Part shown: positions 36,072 through 44,896 of the stretch, in pieces | Layout: each line of letters begins with the position of its first letter | How positions within the stretch are numbered: the stretch's first letter is position 1 | Source: Paracoccaceae bacterium | GTDB lineage: Bacteria > Pseudomonadota > Alphaproteobacteria > Rhodobacterales > Rhodobacteraceae | Direction of reading: 5' to 3' | Assembly (NCBI GenBank): GCA_030066905.1 | Contig: JASJAR010000001.1 | Location: 62,001 to 126,000, forward strand | DNA: 64,000 bases | Made by a program: the position numbers and the translations under genes | The notes under the pieces: generated by a model | Seen by the model: only the letters and a program-made list of their open reading frames with translations | Told to the model about the DNA's origin: nothing | Database searches by the model: none

Positions 36072-37081
36072 TTGGGGTGCAGAAGCCTCGGGTTGGTGAC
36101 GATGCCGATCACATCGGCAAGGAGGTTGAGGAGGATGTAGGCCGAGGCGAAGAACAGCGCGCAGGCCTGAACCACCGGAATATCGCGCGAGGACACCGCA
36201 TCGACCATGAGCTGACCGACGCCCGGATAGACGAACACCACCTCCACCACGACGACGCCGACGACCAGATAAGCGAGGTTGAAGGCGATCACGGTGGCAA
36301 TCGGCGCCCAGGCATTGGGCAGGGCGTGTTTGAGGATCACCCGGCGCGGACTTTCGCCCTTCAACCGGGCCATTTCGATATAGGGCGAGGCGAGAAGGTT
36401 GATGATCGCCGCCCGGGTCATCCGCATCATATGCGCCACGATCACCAGCGTCAGCGTCAGTGCCGGCAGGATCGAGGCATAGACGCGCTGGCCCAAGGTC
36501 ATGTCCTCCTGCACGTTGGCAAGCGACGGAAAGACCGGCCAGAGCGTGCCGAGCAGGAGGATGAGGATGTAGGCGACGAAGAATTCGGGGAACGAGATCG
36601 TCGTCAGCGTCGTGACGCTGGCGGACTTGTCGTACCATGTGTTGCGCCACAGGGCCGCGGTGATGCCCAGAAACAGCGCCAGCGGCACCGCGATCACGGC
36701 CGTCAACGCGGCGAGAAAGAGCGTGTTCTCGAGCCGCGGGCCGATCAGTTCGGCCACGCTCCGCGAGCGGTCGATGCCCGAGGAGGCGCGCCCCGAAAAA
36801 GAGGTGCCGAGATCGCCCTGAACCACCCCGCCGATCCAGTCGAAATAGCGGACGACCGCGGGCTGATCGAGCCCCAGCTCCCGCCGGAAGGCCGCCACGG
36901 TCTCCTCTGTCGCCGCCTGCCCCAGCACCGCTTCGCCGAAATCGCCGGGCAGAAGGTTGATCGAACTGAAGATGATGATCGACACGAAGAAGAGGGTGAT
37001 GAGCCCCAATCCGAGCCGCTTCAATATGGTCGCCAGAACTGGATGCAACGACAGGGGCCCCTCGACGCGCGCCGTCCGCAT
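36068..37081 (-). CDS. Peptide-type ABC permease, DppB-like
   Basis: Permease of 337 residues, first gene of the leftward transporter operon. The N-terminal helix FVSIIIFSSINLLPGDF leads into the long periplasmic loop typical of DppB (LGLDQPAVVRYFDWIGGVVQGDLG, here LGLDQPAVVRYF). The coupling loop is YIEMARLKGESPRRVILKHALPN, read as EMARLKGES and HALPNAW. A terminator-like hairpin lies 70-95 bp upstream in its leader. Confidence 0.92.
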   Translation of the reverse strand: MRTARVEGPLSLHPVLATILKRLGLGLITLFFVSIIIFSSINLLPGDFGEAVLGQAATEETVAAFRRELGLDQPAVVRYFDWIGGVVQGDLGTSFSGRASSGIDRSRSVAELIGPRLENTLFLAALTAVIAVPLALFLGITAALWRNTWYDKSASVTTLTTISFPEFFVAYILILLLGTLWPVFPSLANVQEDMTLGQRVYASILPALTLTLVIVAHMMRMTRAAIINLLASPYIEMARLKGESPRRVILKHALPNAWAPIATVIAFNLAYLVVGVVVVEVVFVYPGVGQLMVDAVSSRDIPVVQACALFFASAYILLNLLADVIGIVTNPRLLHPK

Positions 37082-37149
37082 GGGGCGGCAGAACTGTGGT
37101 TGTTGTCTCGGGGGGTAACGCTAATCCAGTCCTGCACGATGGGATGCAC

Positions 37150-37174
37150 AAAAAAAATGGGGGCAACTTGCCCC
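37150..37174 (-). terminator. Terminator-like hairpin in the leader of the peptide-type ABC operon
   Basis: Read on the minus strand, GGGGCAAGTTGCCCC folds into a tight stem and is followed by C, A and eight T residues. It lies about 70 nt upstream of the DppB-like start and about 125 nt from the divergent binding-protein gene, so minus-strand transcription meets it before the first codon. It may work as an attenuator, or simply insulate the divergent promoters. Confidence 0.55.
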
Positions 37175-37300
37175 TTGAATTTGATTGTGCCGGTCCGGGC
37201 GAGGCTTACGCTTTCGAAAAAATTGGCGCCGCCCCCGAGGCTTCGGCGGGTTGCGTAATTGTGCAGTGGAATCTGCTGCTCGTGACAACAGGGGAAAACA

Positions 37301-38908
37301 ATGCCGACACTCAGAGACCAGTATCTCGCGCGCCTGAAGGCGGACCTCCGCCGGGGCGGGATTTCGCGCCGCAGCTTCATGACGTCCGCCGTAGCCGCCG
37401 GGGTCGCGGTCCCCACCGCGCTTGGCTGGGCGAATGCGGCCTGGGCGCAGACCCCGAAGAAGGGCGGCCTTCTGACGCTCGGTGTCGGCTCGGGCTCCAC
37501 CACCGACAGTCTCGATCCCGCGACCTACGAAGGCACGGTCAACACGGTGCTGGCCTACACCTACGCCAACAACCTCGTCGAGGTGGACCATTCGGGCAAT
37601 CTCGTTCCCGAACTGGCCGAAAGCTTCACCTCCGACGACGCGACCACCTGGGTGTTCGTCCTCCGCCCCGGGGTCGAATTCCACAACGGCAAGACGCTGG
37701 CCCCCGAGGATGTGATCGCCTCGATCAACCATCACCGGGGCGAGGACAGCAAGTCGGCCGCCGCCGGTCTCGTAAAACAGATCAAGGACATGCGCGCCGA
37801 CGGCAACTCGGTGATCTTCGAGCTTGAAGCGGCAAATGCCGACTTCCCTTACGTGATGAGCGATTACCACCTCCTCATCCTGCCGTCGGTCGACGGGGCT
37901 ATCGACCCGACCTCGGGGATCGGCACCGGCGGCTACGTCATCGACAATTACGAGCCGGGGGTCCGGGTCGAATCCTCGAAGTTCGCAAACTACTTCAAAG
38001 ACGACCGGGCCCATTTCGACCAGATCGAGCTGATCTCGATCATCGACGCGACCGCCCGGCAGAACGCGGTGATGAACGGCAATGTCGACGCCATCGACCG
38101 GGTCGACCCGAAAATCGTGTCGCTCCTCGGCCGTGTGCCGACGCTCGAAATCCTCGAGCGCACCAGCACGCTGCACTACACCTTCCCGATGCGGCTCGAC
38201 AGCCCGCCGTTCGACAATTACGACATGCGGATGGCGATGAAGCTCGCGGTCAAGCGCCAGGAGCTTGTCGACAAGATCCTCCTCGGCCACGGCGCGCTCG
38301 GCAACGACCATCCGATTTCGACCGCCAACCGCTTCCACGCCGACATCCCGCAGCGGGAGTTCGACCCCGAGCAGGCCGCGTTCCACTACCAGAAGTCGGG
38401 GCATTCCGGTTCCGTGCAGCTTTCGGCCTCCGACGCGGCCTTCGCCGGCGCGGTGGATGCGGCCCAGCTCATCGCGGCCTCTGCCGCCGAGGTGGGGATC
38501 AATGTCGAGGTGGTCCGTGAGCCCAATGACGGCTACTGGTCGAACGTGTGGAACAAGAAGGCGTGGACCGCGAGCTACTGGAGCGGTCGGCCTACCGAGG
38601 ACTGGATGTTCTCCTCGGGCTACACAGCCGACATCGAGTGGAACGAGGCCGCCTGGCGGACAACGGATTCGGCGGTGCGGTTCAACGAGATCGTCGTCGA
38701 AGCCCGCGCCGAACTCGACCAGGAGAAGCGCCGCGAGCTTTACGCCGAAGCCCAGATGCTCATCCACGACGACGGCGGCTCGATCATCCCGATGTTTGCC
38801 AACCACATCATGGCGGTGTCGAAGAACATCGGCCATTCCGAGGACGTCGCGGCGAACTGGGAGCTTGACGGTGCCAAGGCGCCCGAGCGCTGGTGGCGCG
38901 AGGCGTGA
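37301..38908 (+). CDS. Peptide-type ABC binding protein (family 5), twin-arginine exported
   Basis: Solute-binding protein of 535 residues. The signal peptide contains SRRSFMTSAVAAG and ends near AWAQ, so export is probably by the Tat pathway rather than Sec, which is unusual for this family. The mature protein shows family 5 segments such as LDPATYEGTV, ATTWVFVLRPGVEFHNGKT (read as VEFHNGKTLAPEDV) and the long C-terminal lobe. It is divergent from the permease and ATPase genes across 219 bp and is followed by a hairpin and the hyuA operon. Confidence 0.9.
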   Translation: MPTLRDQYLARLKADLRRGGISRRSFMTSAVAAGVAVPTALGWANAAWAQTPKKGGLLTLGVGSGSTTDSLDPATYEGTVNTVLAYTYANNLVEVDHSGNLVPELAESFTSDDATTWVFVLRPGVEFHNGKTLAPEDVIASINHHRGEDSKSAAAGLVKQIKDMRADGNSVIFELEAANADFPYVMSDYHLLILPSVDGAIDPTSGIGTGGYVIDNYEPGVRVESSKFANYFKDDRAHFDQIELISIIDATARQNAVMNGNVDAIDRVDPKIVSLLGRVPTLEILERTSTLHYTFPMRLDSPPFDNYDMRMAMKLAVKRQELVDKILLGHGALGNDHPISTANRFHADIPQREFDPEQAAFHYQKSGHSGSVQLSASDAAFAGAVDAAQLIAASAAEVGINVEVVREPNDGYWSNVWNKKAWTASYWSGRPTEDWMFSSGYTADIEWNEAAWRTTDSAVRFNEIVVEARAELDQEKRRELYAEAQMLIHDDGGSIIPMFANHIMAVSKNIGHSEDVAANWELDGAKAPERWWREA

Positions 38909-38934
38909 TCGCCCCCTAGGGCGACGAATTGGGC

Positions 38935-38963
38935 CATGCCGCGTCTTTAAGGGGCGCGGCATG
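38935..38963 (+). terminator. Hairpin after the binding-protein gene
   Basis: A 9-bp perfect stem (CATGCCGCG with CGCGGCATG) and an 11-nt loop lie 27 nt after the binding-protein stop. No clear T tract follows, so it may be a weak terminator or an mRNA-stabilising element. The remaining 140 bp before hyuA hold nothing else I can identify. Confidence 0.5.
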
Positions 38964-39102
38964 TGCTTTGGGGGTGCGAATTTGACCGACGAGACGATCA
39001 TGGCCGACCCGACCGACCGGCGCGCGACGGGCTGCGATCTGGTGGCGTTATCGCGGGCCCTCGCCCCGATACCGACCAACAGCTCTTCGACGGACCCCGC
39101 CC

Positions 39103-41196
39103 ATGCCCGCCTCCCCCGATCTCAGACTGGCGATTGACGTCGGCGGCACCTTCACCGACACGGTGCTGGCCGCCGCCGACGGCACCGTTCTTGCCTCGAA
39201 CAAGACCCTGACGACCCATGACGACCCCGCGACCGGGGCAATTACCGGGGCCGAGCGGGCGCTTGAAGCCGCGAACGTCGGGATCGAGCGGATCGGCGGG
39301 TTCATCCACGGCACGACCCTGGCCACGAACGCGCTCTTGGAAAAGCGCGGGGCGCGGGTCGCCACGATCACCACCGAAGGGTTCCGCGACATCCTCGAAA
39401 TCGCCTATGAGCGCCGCTACAGCCAATACGACATCGACCTGCAAAAGCCCGATCTCCTCGTCCCGCGCACTTTATCGTTCACGGTGCCCGAACGGATGTC
39501 GGTCTCGGGCGAGGTGCTGATCCCGCTCGACGAGGCGGCGGTGCCGGAGCTTCTTGCCGCCTTCGACGAAGCGGGCGTCGAGGCCATCGCGATCTGCCTC
39601 ATCCACGGCTACGCCAACCCCGCCCACGAGCGCCGTTTGCGCGATCTCATCCGTGCGGCGCGCCCCGATCTCGTCATCTCGCTCTCCTCCGACGTGAGCC
39701 CCGAGGCCCGCGAGTTCGACCGGCTCTGCACCACAGTGGCCAATGCCTATGTCCAGCCGCTGATGGAGGGGTATCTCACGCGTTTTCAGGCTGCGTTCGA
39801 CGCCCGCGGGCTTACCTGCCCGATCCTGATGATGACCGCCGGCGGCGGCATGACCACGCTCGCCACCGCCGCCCGTTTCCCGATCCGGCTCGTCGAAAGC
39901 GGCCCTGCGGGCGGCGCGATCCTCGCTGCACGGGTCGCCGAGGAGGCGGGGCTCAACGAAGTCCTGTCGTTCGACATGGGCGGAACCACCGCCAAGCTCT
40001 GCCTTATCGACGAGGCCACCCCTCAGACCTCGCGGCAATTCGAGATCGGTCGGGCCGCACGGTTCATCAAGGGCTCGGGCATGCCCGTGCGCATCCCCGT
40101 CATCGAGATGATCGAAATCGGGGCGGGCGGCGGCTCCATCGCCACCGTCGACCGGCTCGGCCGGCTCACCGTCGGCCCCCAAAGTGCCGGCTCCGAGCCC
40201 GGGCCAGTGGCCTTCGGGCGCGGCGGGGCCGAGCCCACCGTCACCGATGCCGATGCCGCCCTCGGCTACCTTCGCCCCGAAACCTTCGCCGAAGGCCAGT
40301 TCGCCCTTGATATCGACGCCGCCCGGGCCGCCATCGCCGAGAAGATCGGCACGCCGCTCGGCATCGACGGGACCGAAGCCGCCGACGGGATCAGCCGGAT
40401 CGTCGACGAGAGCATGGCCAGCGCCGGCCGGGCCCATGCGGTCGAATCCGGCAAAGACCTCGGGGCGCGCACGATGATCGCCTTCGGCGGCAACGGCCCC
40501 TTGCACGCCTGCCGGGTCGCCCGGAGCGCGGGCGTCTCCCGCGTCGTCGTGCCCCCCGCCCCCGGGGTCGGCTCGGCGGTTGGCTTCCTCTTCGCCCCGG
40601 TCTCCTTCGAAATCGTCCGCAGCCGCTACACCTTCCTTGCCGAGATCGACCTTGCCGCGATCAACGCGCTCTTCGAGGCGATGTGCGCCGAGGCTGCCGA
40701 GGTTGTCCGTCAGGGCGATGCAACCTCGCGCCTCCACACCCGCCGCACCGCCTTCATGCGTTACCGGGGTCAGGGCCACGAGATCGAGATCGGGTTGCCC
40801 GACCGGGCGCTTAAGGCCGAGGACATCCCCGACCTCACAGCGGCTTTCGAGGCGGCCTATTCGCTGCAATTCTCACGCCCCGTGCCGGGGATGCAGATCG
40901 AGATCCTGAACTGGGCGGTACGCACCGCCACCCAGCCACAAAGCCCCACCCCCCCGGGTGCCGCGCCAGAGAAGACCGACCACCCCGTCTCCGAAACCCG
41001 CACCATCCAATGCGACGTCACCGGCCAGAGCGTCGAGGCCGCGCTCGTCCGCCGCGCAGAACTCACGCCCGGCGCCCGGTTCGCTGGCCCCGCCTTGATC
41101 GTCGAGCCGCAAACGACCACCCTCGTCGGCGCCGATTTCGCCGCCGAGGTCGACGGGTTCGGCAACCTCGTTCTGACCCGAAAGGCGCGCCCATGA
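39103..41196 (+). CDS. hyuA: HyuA, hydantoinase A / oxoprolinase family ATPase subunit
   Basis: The protein has 697 residues. The N-terminal phosphate-binding turn is AIDVGGTFTDTVLAA. The family segment GTTLATNALLEKRGARVA follows at about 68-85, and SFDMGGTTAKLCLID and a GAGGGSIA stretch come near the middle. With HyuB it makes an ATP-dependent amide hydrolase; known members act on N-methylhydantoin, 5-oxoproline or acetone. No promoter was recognised; a hairpin lies between it and the binding-protein gene. The stop overlaps hyuB (ATGA). Confidence 0.92.
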   Translation: MPASPDLRLAIDVGGTFTDTVLAAADGTVLASNKTLTTHDDPATGAITGAERALEAANVGIERIGGFIHGTTLATNALLEKRGARVATITTEGFRDILEIAYERRYSQYDIDLQKPDLLVPRTLSFTVPERMSVSGEVLIPLDEAAVPELLAAFDEAGVEAIAICLIHGYANPAHERRLRDLIRAARPDLVISLSSDVSPEAREFDRLCTTVANAYVQPLMEGYLTRFQAAFDARGLTCPILMMTAGGGMTTLATAARFPIRLVESGPAGGAILAARVAEEAGLNEVLSFDMGGTTAKLCLIDEATPQTSRQFEIGRAARFIKGSGMPVRIPVIEMIEIGAGGGSIATVDRLGRLTVGPQSAGSEPGPVAFGRGGAEPTVTDADAALGYLRPETFAEGQFALDIDAARAAIAEKIGTPLGIDGTEAADGISRIVDESMASAGRAHAVESGKDLGARTMIAFGGNGPLHACRVARSAGVSRVVVPPAPGVGSAVGFLFAPVSFEIVRSRYTFLAEIDLAAINALFEAMCAEAAEVVRQGDATSRLHTRRTAFMRYRGQGHEIEIGLPDRALKAEDIPDLTAAFEAAYSLQFSRPVPGMQIEILNWAVRTATQPQSPTPPGAAPEKTDHPVSETRTIQCDVTGQSVEAALVRRAELTPGARFAGPALIVEPQTTTLVGADFAAEVDGFGNLVLTRKARP

Positions 41197-42848
41197 CCGA
41201 CACCCTCTCCCCCGCCCGCCTTCAGGTGATGTGGAACCGACTTCTGGCTTTGGTCGAGGAACAGGGCCAGACGCTGATCCGGGCGGCGTTTTCGCCCATC
41301 GTGCGCGAATGTGGAGACATCTCGGCCGGTATCTTCGACATTCAGGGCCGGATGCTCGCCCAGGCCGTGACCGGCACACCGGGGCACATCAACACCATGG
41401 CCGAGGCCGTCCGCCACCTCCGGGAGCGCTTCTCGGTGCAGGAAATGTCGCCGGGCGACATCTACATGACGAACGATCCCTGGCTGGCCTCGGGGCACCT
41501 CAACGACTTTCTCCTGATGATGCCGGTCTTCCACGGCGGTCAGGTCGTCGCCTTCACCTCCTGCACCTCGCATCTGGTGGACCTCGGCGGTCAGGGCATG
41601 GGCCCCGAAGGCTCGGACGTCTACGACGAGGGGCTCCTGATCCCGCCCTGCAAGCTCGTCATCGGCGGCGAGGTCAACGCGCTTCTTCTCGACATCGTCA
41701 AGGCCAATTCCCGCGAACCCATCGCCAACGAGGGCGACATCTACGCGCTCATCGCGTGTTGCGAGGCCGGCGCGGCGCGGCTGTCGGAGATGATGACCGA
41801 TTACGGGCTCGCCGACCTGCACGGTCTCGCCGAGTACATCATCGAAACCTCCCGGCGGGGCACCCTTCAGGCCATCGCCGAGGTTCCGCCCGGTGTGTAC
41901 GAAAATACCTTGAAAGTAGATGGTTACGAGGAAGAGCTCACCCTGAAGGCGCGGCTGTCCATCACCGCCGACCGGCTCCATCTCGACTTTGCGGGCACCT
42001 CCGGCTGTTCAGCCAAGGGCATCAACGTGCCTCTGAACTACGCCACCGCCTATGCGGTCTTCGCGATGCGCTGCATCATCGGGTCGGACATCCCGAACAA
42101 CGCGGGCTCGCTCGAACCCTTCGTCGTCACCGGCCCACCGGGCTGCATTCTCAACGCCCAGCGCCCGGCGCCGGTGGCGATGCGCCATACGCTGGGGCAA
42201 ATGACCCCCGATCTGGTGCTCGGCTGCCTCCACCAGGCCCTGCCCGAACGGGTGCCCGCCGAAGGTGCGTCGTCGATGTTCGACCTGCCCCTTCGACATA
42301 CGGCGGATGTGGCCCTGACCGGCGGCACCGAATTCGCCATAGAACTTGTCCATAACGGCGGCACCGGCGCGCGGCCGGCAAGCGACGGGCTGTCGGCCAC
42401 CGCCTACCCCTCGGGCGTCTTCGGCAGCCAGGTGGAGATCACCGAGGCGGCGGCCCCGGTCACGGTCTGGCGCCGGGAGCTCTTGCCGGATTCGGGCGGC
42501 GCGGGGGAGTTTCGCGGCGGGCTCGGCCAGCGCATCGAGATGACCTCGGCCACAGGCGAGCCGTTCCTCGTCTTTCTCTCCGTCGAGCGGATCAAGAACC
42601 CCGCCGCCGGCCGCGCGGGCGGCAAGCCGGGCGCGGCGGGGCGCATCCGGGTCACCGGGCGGGAGGCCGACATCCCCGGCAAATGCGAGTTGCGCGTCGA
42701 GCCCGGCGAGCGCCTCGTCTTCGACACGCCGGGCGGCGGCGGCTTCGGCGACCCCGGCGCGCGCGCGCCGGCAGCACTTGCCGCAGACGTCGCGGCGGGG
42801 CTCGTCACCGAGGCGGCGGCCCGCACCCTCTACGGGAGCGAGAAGTGA
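41193..42848 (+). CDS. hyuB: HyuB, hydantoinase B / oxoprolinase family subunit
   Basis: The protein has 551 residues. It begins with the characteristic LQVMWNRLLALVEEQGQTL and RAAFSPIVRECGDISAGIF segments, and later shows DIYMTNDPWLASGHLND and FDTPGGGGFGDP close to the C-terminus. It supplies the second catalytic subunit with HyuA. The ATG overlaps the hyuA stop and its own stop overlaps the next gene (GTGA), so the four-gene operon is tightly coupled. Hydantoin-like, lactam or carbonyl substrates are possible. Confidence 0.92.
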   Translation: MTDTLSPARLQVMWNRLLALVEEQGQTLIRAAFSPIVRECGDISAGIFDIQGRMLAQAVTGTPGHINTMAEAVRHLRERFSVQEMSPGDIYMTNDPWLASGHLNDFLLMMPVFHGGQVVAFTSCTSHLVDLGGQGMGPEGSDVYDEGLLIPPCKLVIGGEVNALLLDIVKANSREPIANEGDIYALIACCEAGAARLSEMMTDYGLADLHGLAEYIIETSRRGTLQAIAEVPPGVYENTLKVDGYEEELTLKARLSITADRLHLDFAGTSGCSAKGINVPLNYATAYAVFAMRCIIGSDIPNNAGSLEPFVVTGPPGCILNAQRPAPVAMRHTLGQMTPDLVLGCLHQALPERVPAEGASSMFDLPLRHTADVALTGGTEFAIELVHNGGTGARPASDGLSATAYPSGVFGSQVEITEAAAPVTVWRRELLPDSGGAGEFRGGLGQRIEMTSATGEPFLVFLSVERIKNPAAGRAGGKPGAAGRIRVTGREADIPGKCELRVEPGERLVFDTPGGGGFGDPGARAPAALAADVAAGLVTEAAARTLYGSEK

Positions 42849-43906
42849 TCCGCGCCGTTCCAAATGTCGCCGCCATGGCGAGCTACGCCCTGGCCGACCT
42901 TGGCGACACCTCGGCGGTCTCGCTCGCCCAGAACGAAAGCGCGCATCCCCCGAGCCCGGCCGCGCGCGCGGCCGGTGCGCGCGCGATTGAGACCGCCGCC
43001 CTCTACCCCGACCCCGATTGGCGCGACCTGCGGCGCGCCATCGCCGCCGTCCACCCCGTCGCGGCCGACGACATCCTCTGCGGCGCAGGCTCGATGGAGC
43101 TTATCGGCGCCCTTATCCGCGCCTTCGCCGGCCCCGGCGACACCGTCCTCGGCAGCCAATACGGCTATCTCTTCGTCGCCACCGCCGCAGAGCAGGCCGG
43201 GGCCGCCTATGTCACGGCGCCGGAGCCCGAGCTTCGGGTCTGCGTCGACGGGCTGTTAAGCCGGGTCGACGCGACGACCCGCCTCGTCTTTCTCTGCAAC
43301 CCCGGCAACCCGACCGGGACGCGCATCGCCAATGCCGAGATCGTCCAGCTCCGCGACGCTCTGCCAAAGGATGTCCTCCTCGTTGTCGATCAGGCCTACG
43401 GCGAGTTCGATGAACAGGATCACGCCCCTATCTTCGCCCTCGTCGGTCGCGGCGACACAATCGTCACCCGCACCTTCTCGAAAGCCTACGCCCTTGCGGG
43501 GCTCCGGGTCGGCTGGGGGGCGTTTCCGCCGGCTATCGGGGCGGAGGTGCGAAAACTTCTCAATCCCAACAACATATCGGGCGCCTCTCAAGCGATGGCC
43601 ACCGCCGCGATGGCCGACCAGACCCATATGGCCCGGATCGTCGGTGAGACCGCCGCCTTGCGCGACACCACCGCCGAGAGGCTCCGCGCGGCGGGCTACG
43701 ACCTCCCCGTCTCCCATGCCAACTTCCTGCTGATCCGGTTCGCCGATGCCGCGACCGCCGCCCGCGCCGATGCCGCCTTGCGCGCCGCAGGGCTCATCCT
43801 GCGCGGCATGGGCGGCTACGGTCTCACCGACGCGCTGCGGGCCACCATCGGCCCGCCGGAGGCGATGGACCGGATGTGCGCGACCCTGGAGGGCCTGCCC
43901 CGATGA
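42845..43906 (+). CDS. HisC-like class I/II aminotransferase
   Basis: PLP-dependent aminotransferase of 353 residues. The PLP lysine is in TRTFSKAYALAGLRVG (about Lys213), preceded by CNPGNPTGT and VDQAYGEF. It resembles histidinol-phosphate aminotransferase, but the operon contains no histidine genes, so it more likely deaminates the amino acid released by HyuAB and the racemase-like enzyme. The start is a GTG overlapping the hyuB stop; no ATG fits the family N-terminus. Confidence 0.88.
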   Translation: MIRAVPNVAAMASYALADLGDTSAVSLAQNESAHPPSPAARAAGARAIETAALYPDPDWRDLRRAIAAVHPVAADDILCGAGSMELIGALIRAFAGPGDTVLGSQYGYLFVATAAEQAGAAYVTAPEPELRVCVDGLLSRVDATTRLVFLCNPGNPTGTRIANAEIVQLRDALPKDVLLVVDQAYGEFDEQDHAPIFALVGRGDTIVTRTFSKAYALAGLRVGWGAFPPAIGAEVRKLLNPNNISGASQAMATAAMADQTHMARIVGETAALRDTTAERLRAAGYDLPVSHANFLLIRFADAATAARADAALRAAGLILRGMGGYGLTDALRATIGPPEAMDRMCATLEGLPR

Positions 43907-44652
43907 CCGACCCCCGCAGAGATCCTCGCTCCGGCCCGAAGGTCGGCGTTCTGGTGCCCTACACCAATTGCAATCTCGAACCCGACCTCGCCCTGATGCG
44001 CCCCGAAGGCGTGACGTTCCATACCGAACGGATGGGCGGCTACGACGTCGACGAGATCCCCGATGCCGACCAGATGGCGGGCCTCGGGGCCTCCGACCTC
44101 ACCGAAACCCTGCGGCTCATCGCGGGCGTGCGGCCCAAGGCAGTGCTCTACGGCTGCACGTCGGCGACGCTGACCCATGGGCCGGCCTTCGACCGCGACC
44201 TCGCGGCGCGGATCGAGGCGGCGTCCGGAGCGGTGTCGATCACCGCAGCCGGGGCGCTGGTGGGGGCCCTAAACGCGCTCGGTGCCAAACGGGTCGGTTT
44301 CGCCTCGCCCTATGTCGGCGAGATCAACGACCAGGCGGTGGCGTTTCTGGTCGACGAAGGCATCGAGACCGTCGCCCGCGCCGATATCGGCCGCGACCTT
44401 GGCAATTATGGGCAAGGCGAGCTGACGCCGGACGAGGTCTTCGCCCTCGCCTCCCGGGCCGTCTCGCCCGAGGCTGAGGCGCTGGTGCTGAGCTGCACAG
44501 ACATGCGCTCGGTCGAGACCATCGCCCGGCTCGAGGCGGCCACGGGCCTGCCCGTGGTAACCTCCAATCAGGCGATGGTCTTCCAGTTGAGCCGGGCTCT
44601 GGGTCTGGCCCGCCCGGCGGGGGATTTCGGGCGGCTCTTTGATATTGTCTGA
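43903..44652 (+). CDS. Asp/Glu racemase superfamily protein, maleate isomerase/arylmalonate decarboxylase type
   Basis: The protein has 249 residues. The two catalytic cysteines of the superfamily are present: Cys85 in LYGCTSATLTHG and Cys198 in VLSCTDMRS. These surroundings resemble maleate cis-trans isomerase and arylmalonate decarboxylase more than hydantoin or glutamate racemase. Next to hyuAB it might racemise or isomerise the substrate before ring opening. The ATG overlaps the aminotransferase stop, and it ends the operon. A palindromic repeat follows. Confidence 0.85.
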   Translation: MTDPRRDPRSGPKVGVLVPYTNCNLEPDLALMRPEGVTFHTERMGGYDVDEIPDADQMAGLGASDLTETLRLIAGVRPKAVLYGCTSATLTHGPAFDRDLAARIEAASGAVSITAAGALVGALNALGAKRVGFASPYVGEINDQAVAFLVDEGIETVARADIGRDLGNYGQGELTPDEVFALASRAVSPEAEALVLSCTDMRSVETIARLEAATGLPVVTSNQAMVFQLSRALGLARPAGDFGRLFDIV

Positions 44653-44689
44653 GCAGGACACCCAACCCGTCGAAAGGCTGGATCTGGCC

Positions 44690-44817
44690 TTGAGCGGCAG
44701 TTTGGGTCTTGCTCCGGTAGCCCTTTGCGAAACACGCCCCGGACTTGATCCGGGGCCTCGATCCACCGGATTGCCAAGCCTATCGAGGTCCCGGGTCAAG
44801 CCCGGGACGTGGGGGGC
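44690..44817 (+). repeat. 128-bp palindromic intergenic repeat, copy A
   Basis: This repeat lies in the 244-bp convergent gap between the racemase-like gene and the mttB-like gene. It contains two hyphenated palindromes, GCCCCGGACTTGATCCGGGGC (44736-44756) and GTCCCGGGTCAAGCCCGGGAC (44788-44808). The reverse complement of 54675-54802 matches it at 117 of 128 positions by my count. It resembles REP/BIME elements and could help terminate both convergent operons. No transposase or terminal direct repeats are seen. Confidence 0.85.
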
Positions 44818-44896
44818 ATTGTGATCGCAGGGGCGGACAAACGAACGCCCACTTAAGCCCACAAACCACCGCCGCCATCCGACCCCGCCAATCGCT

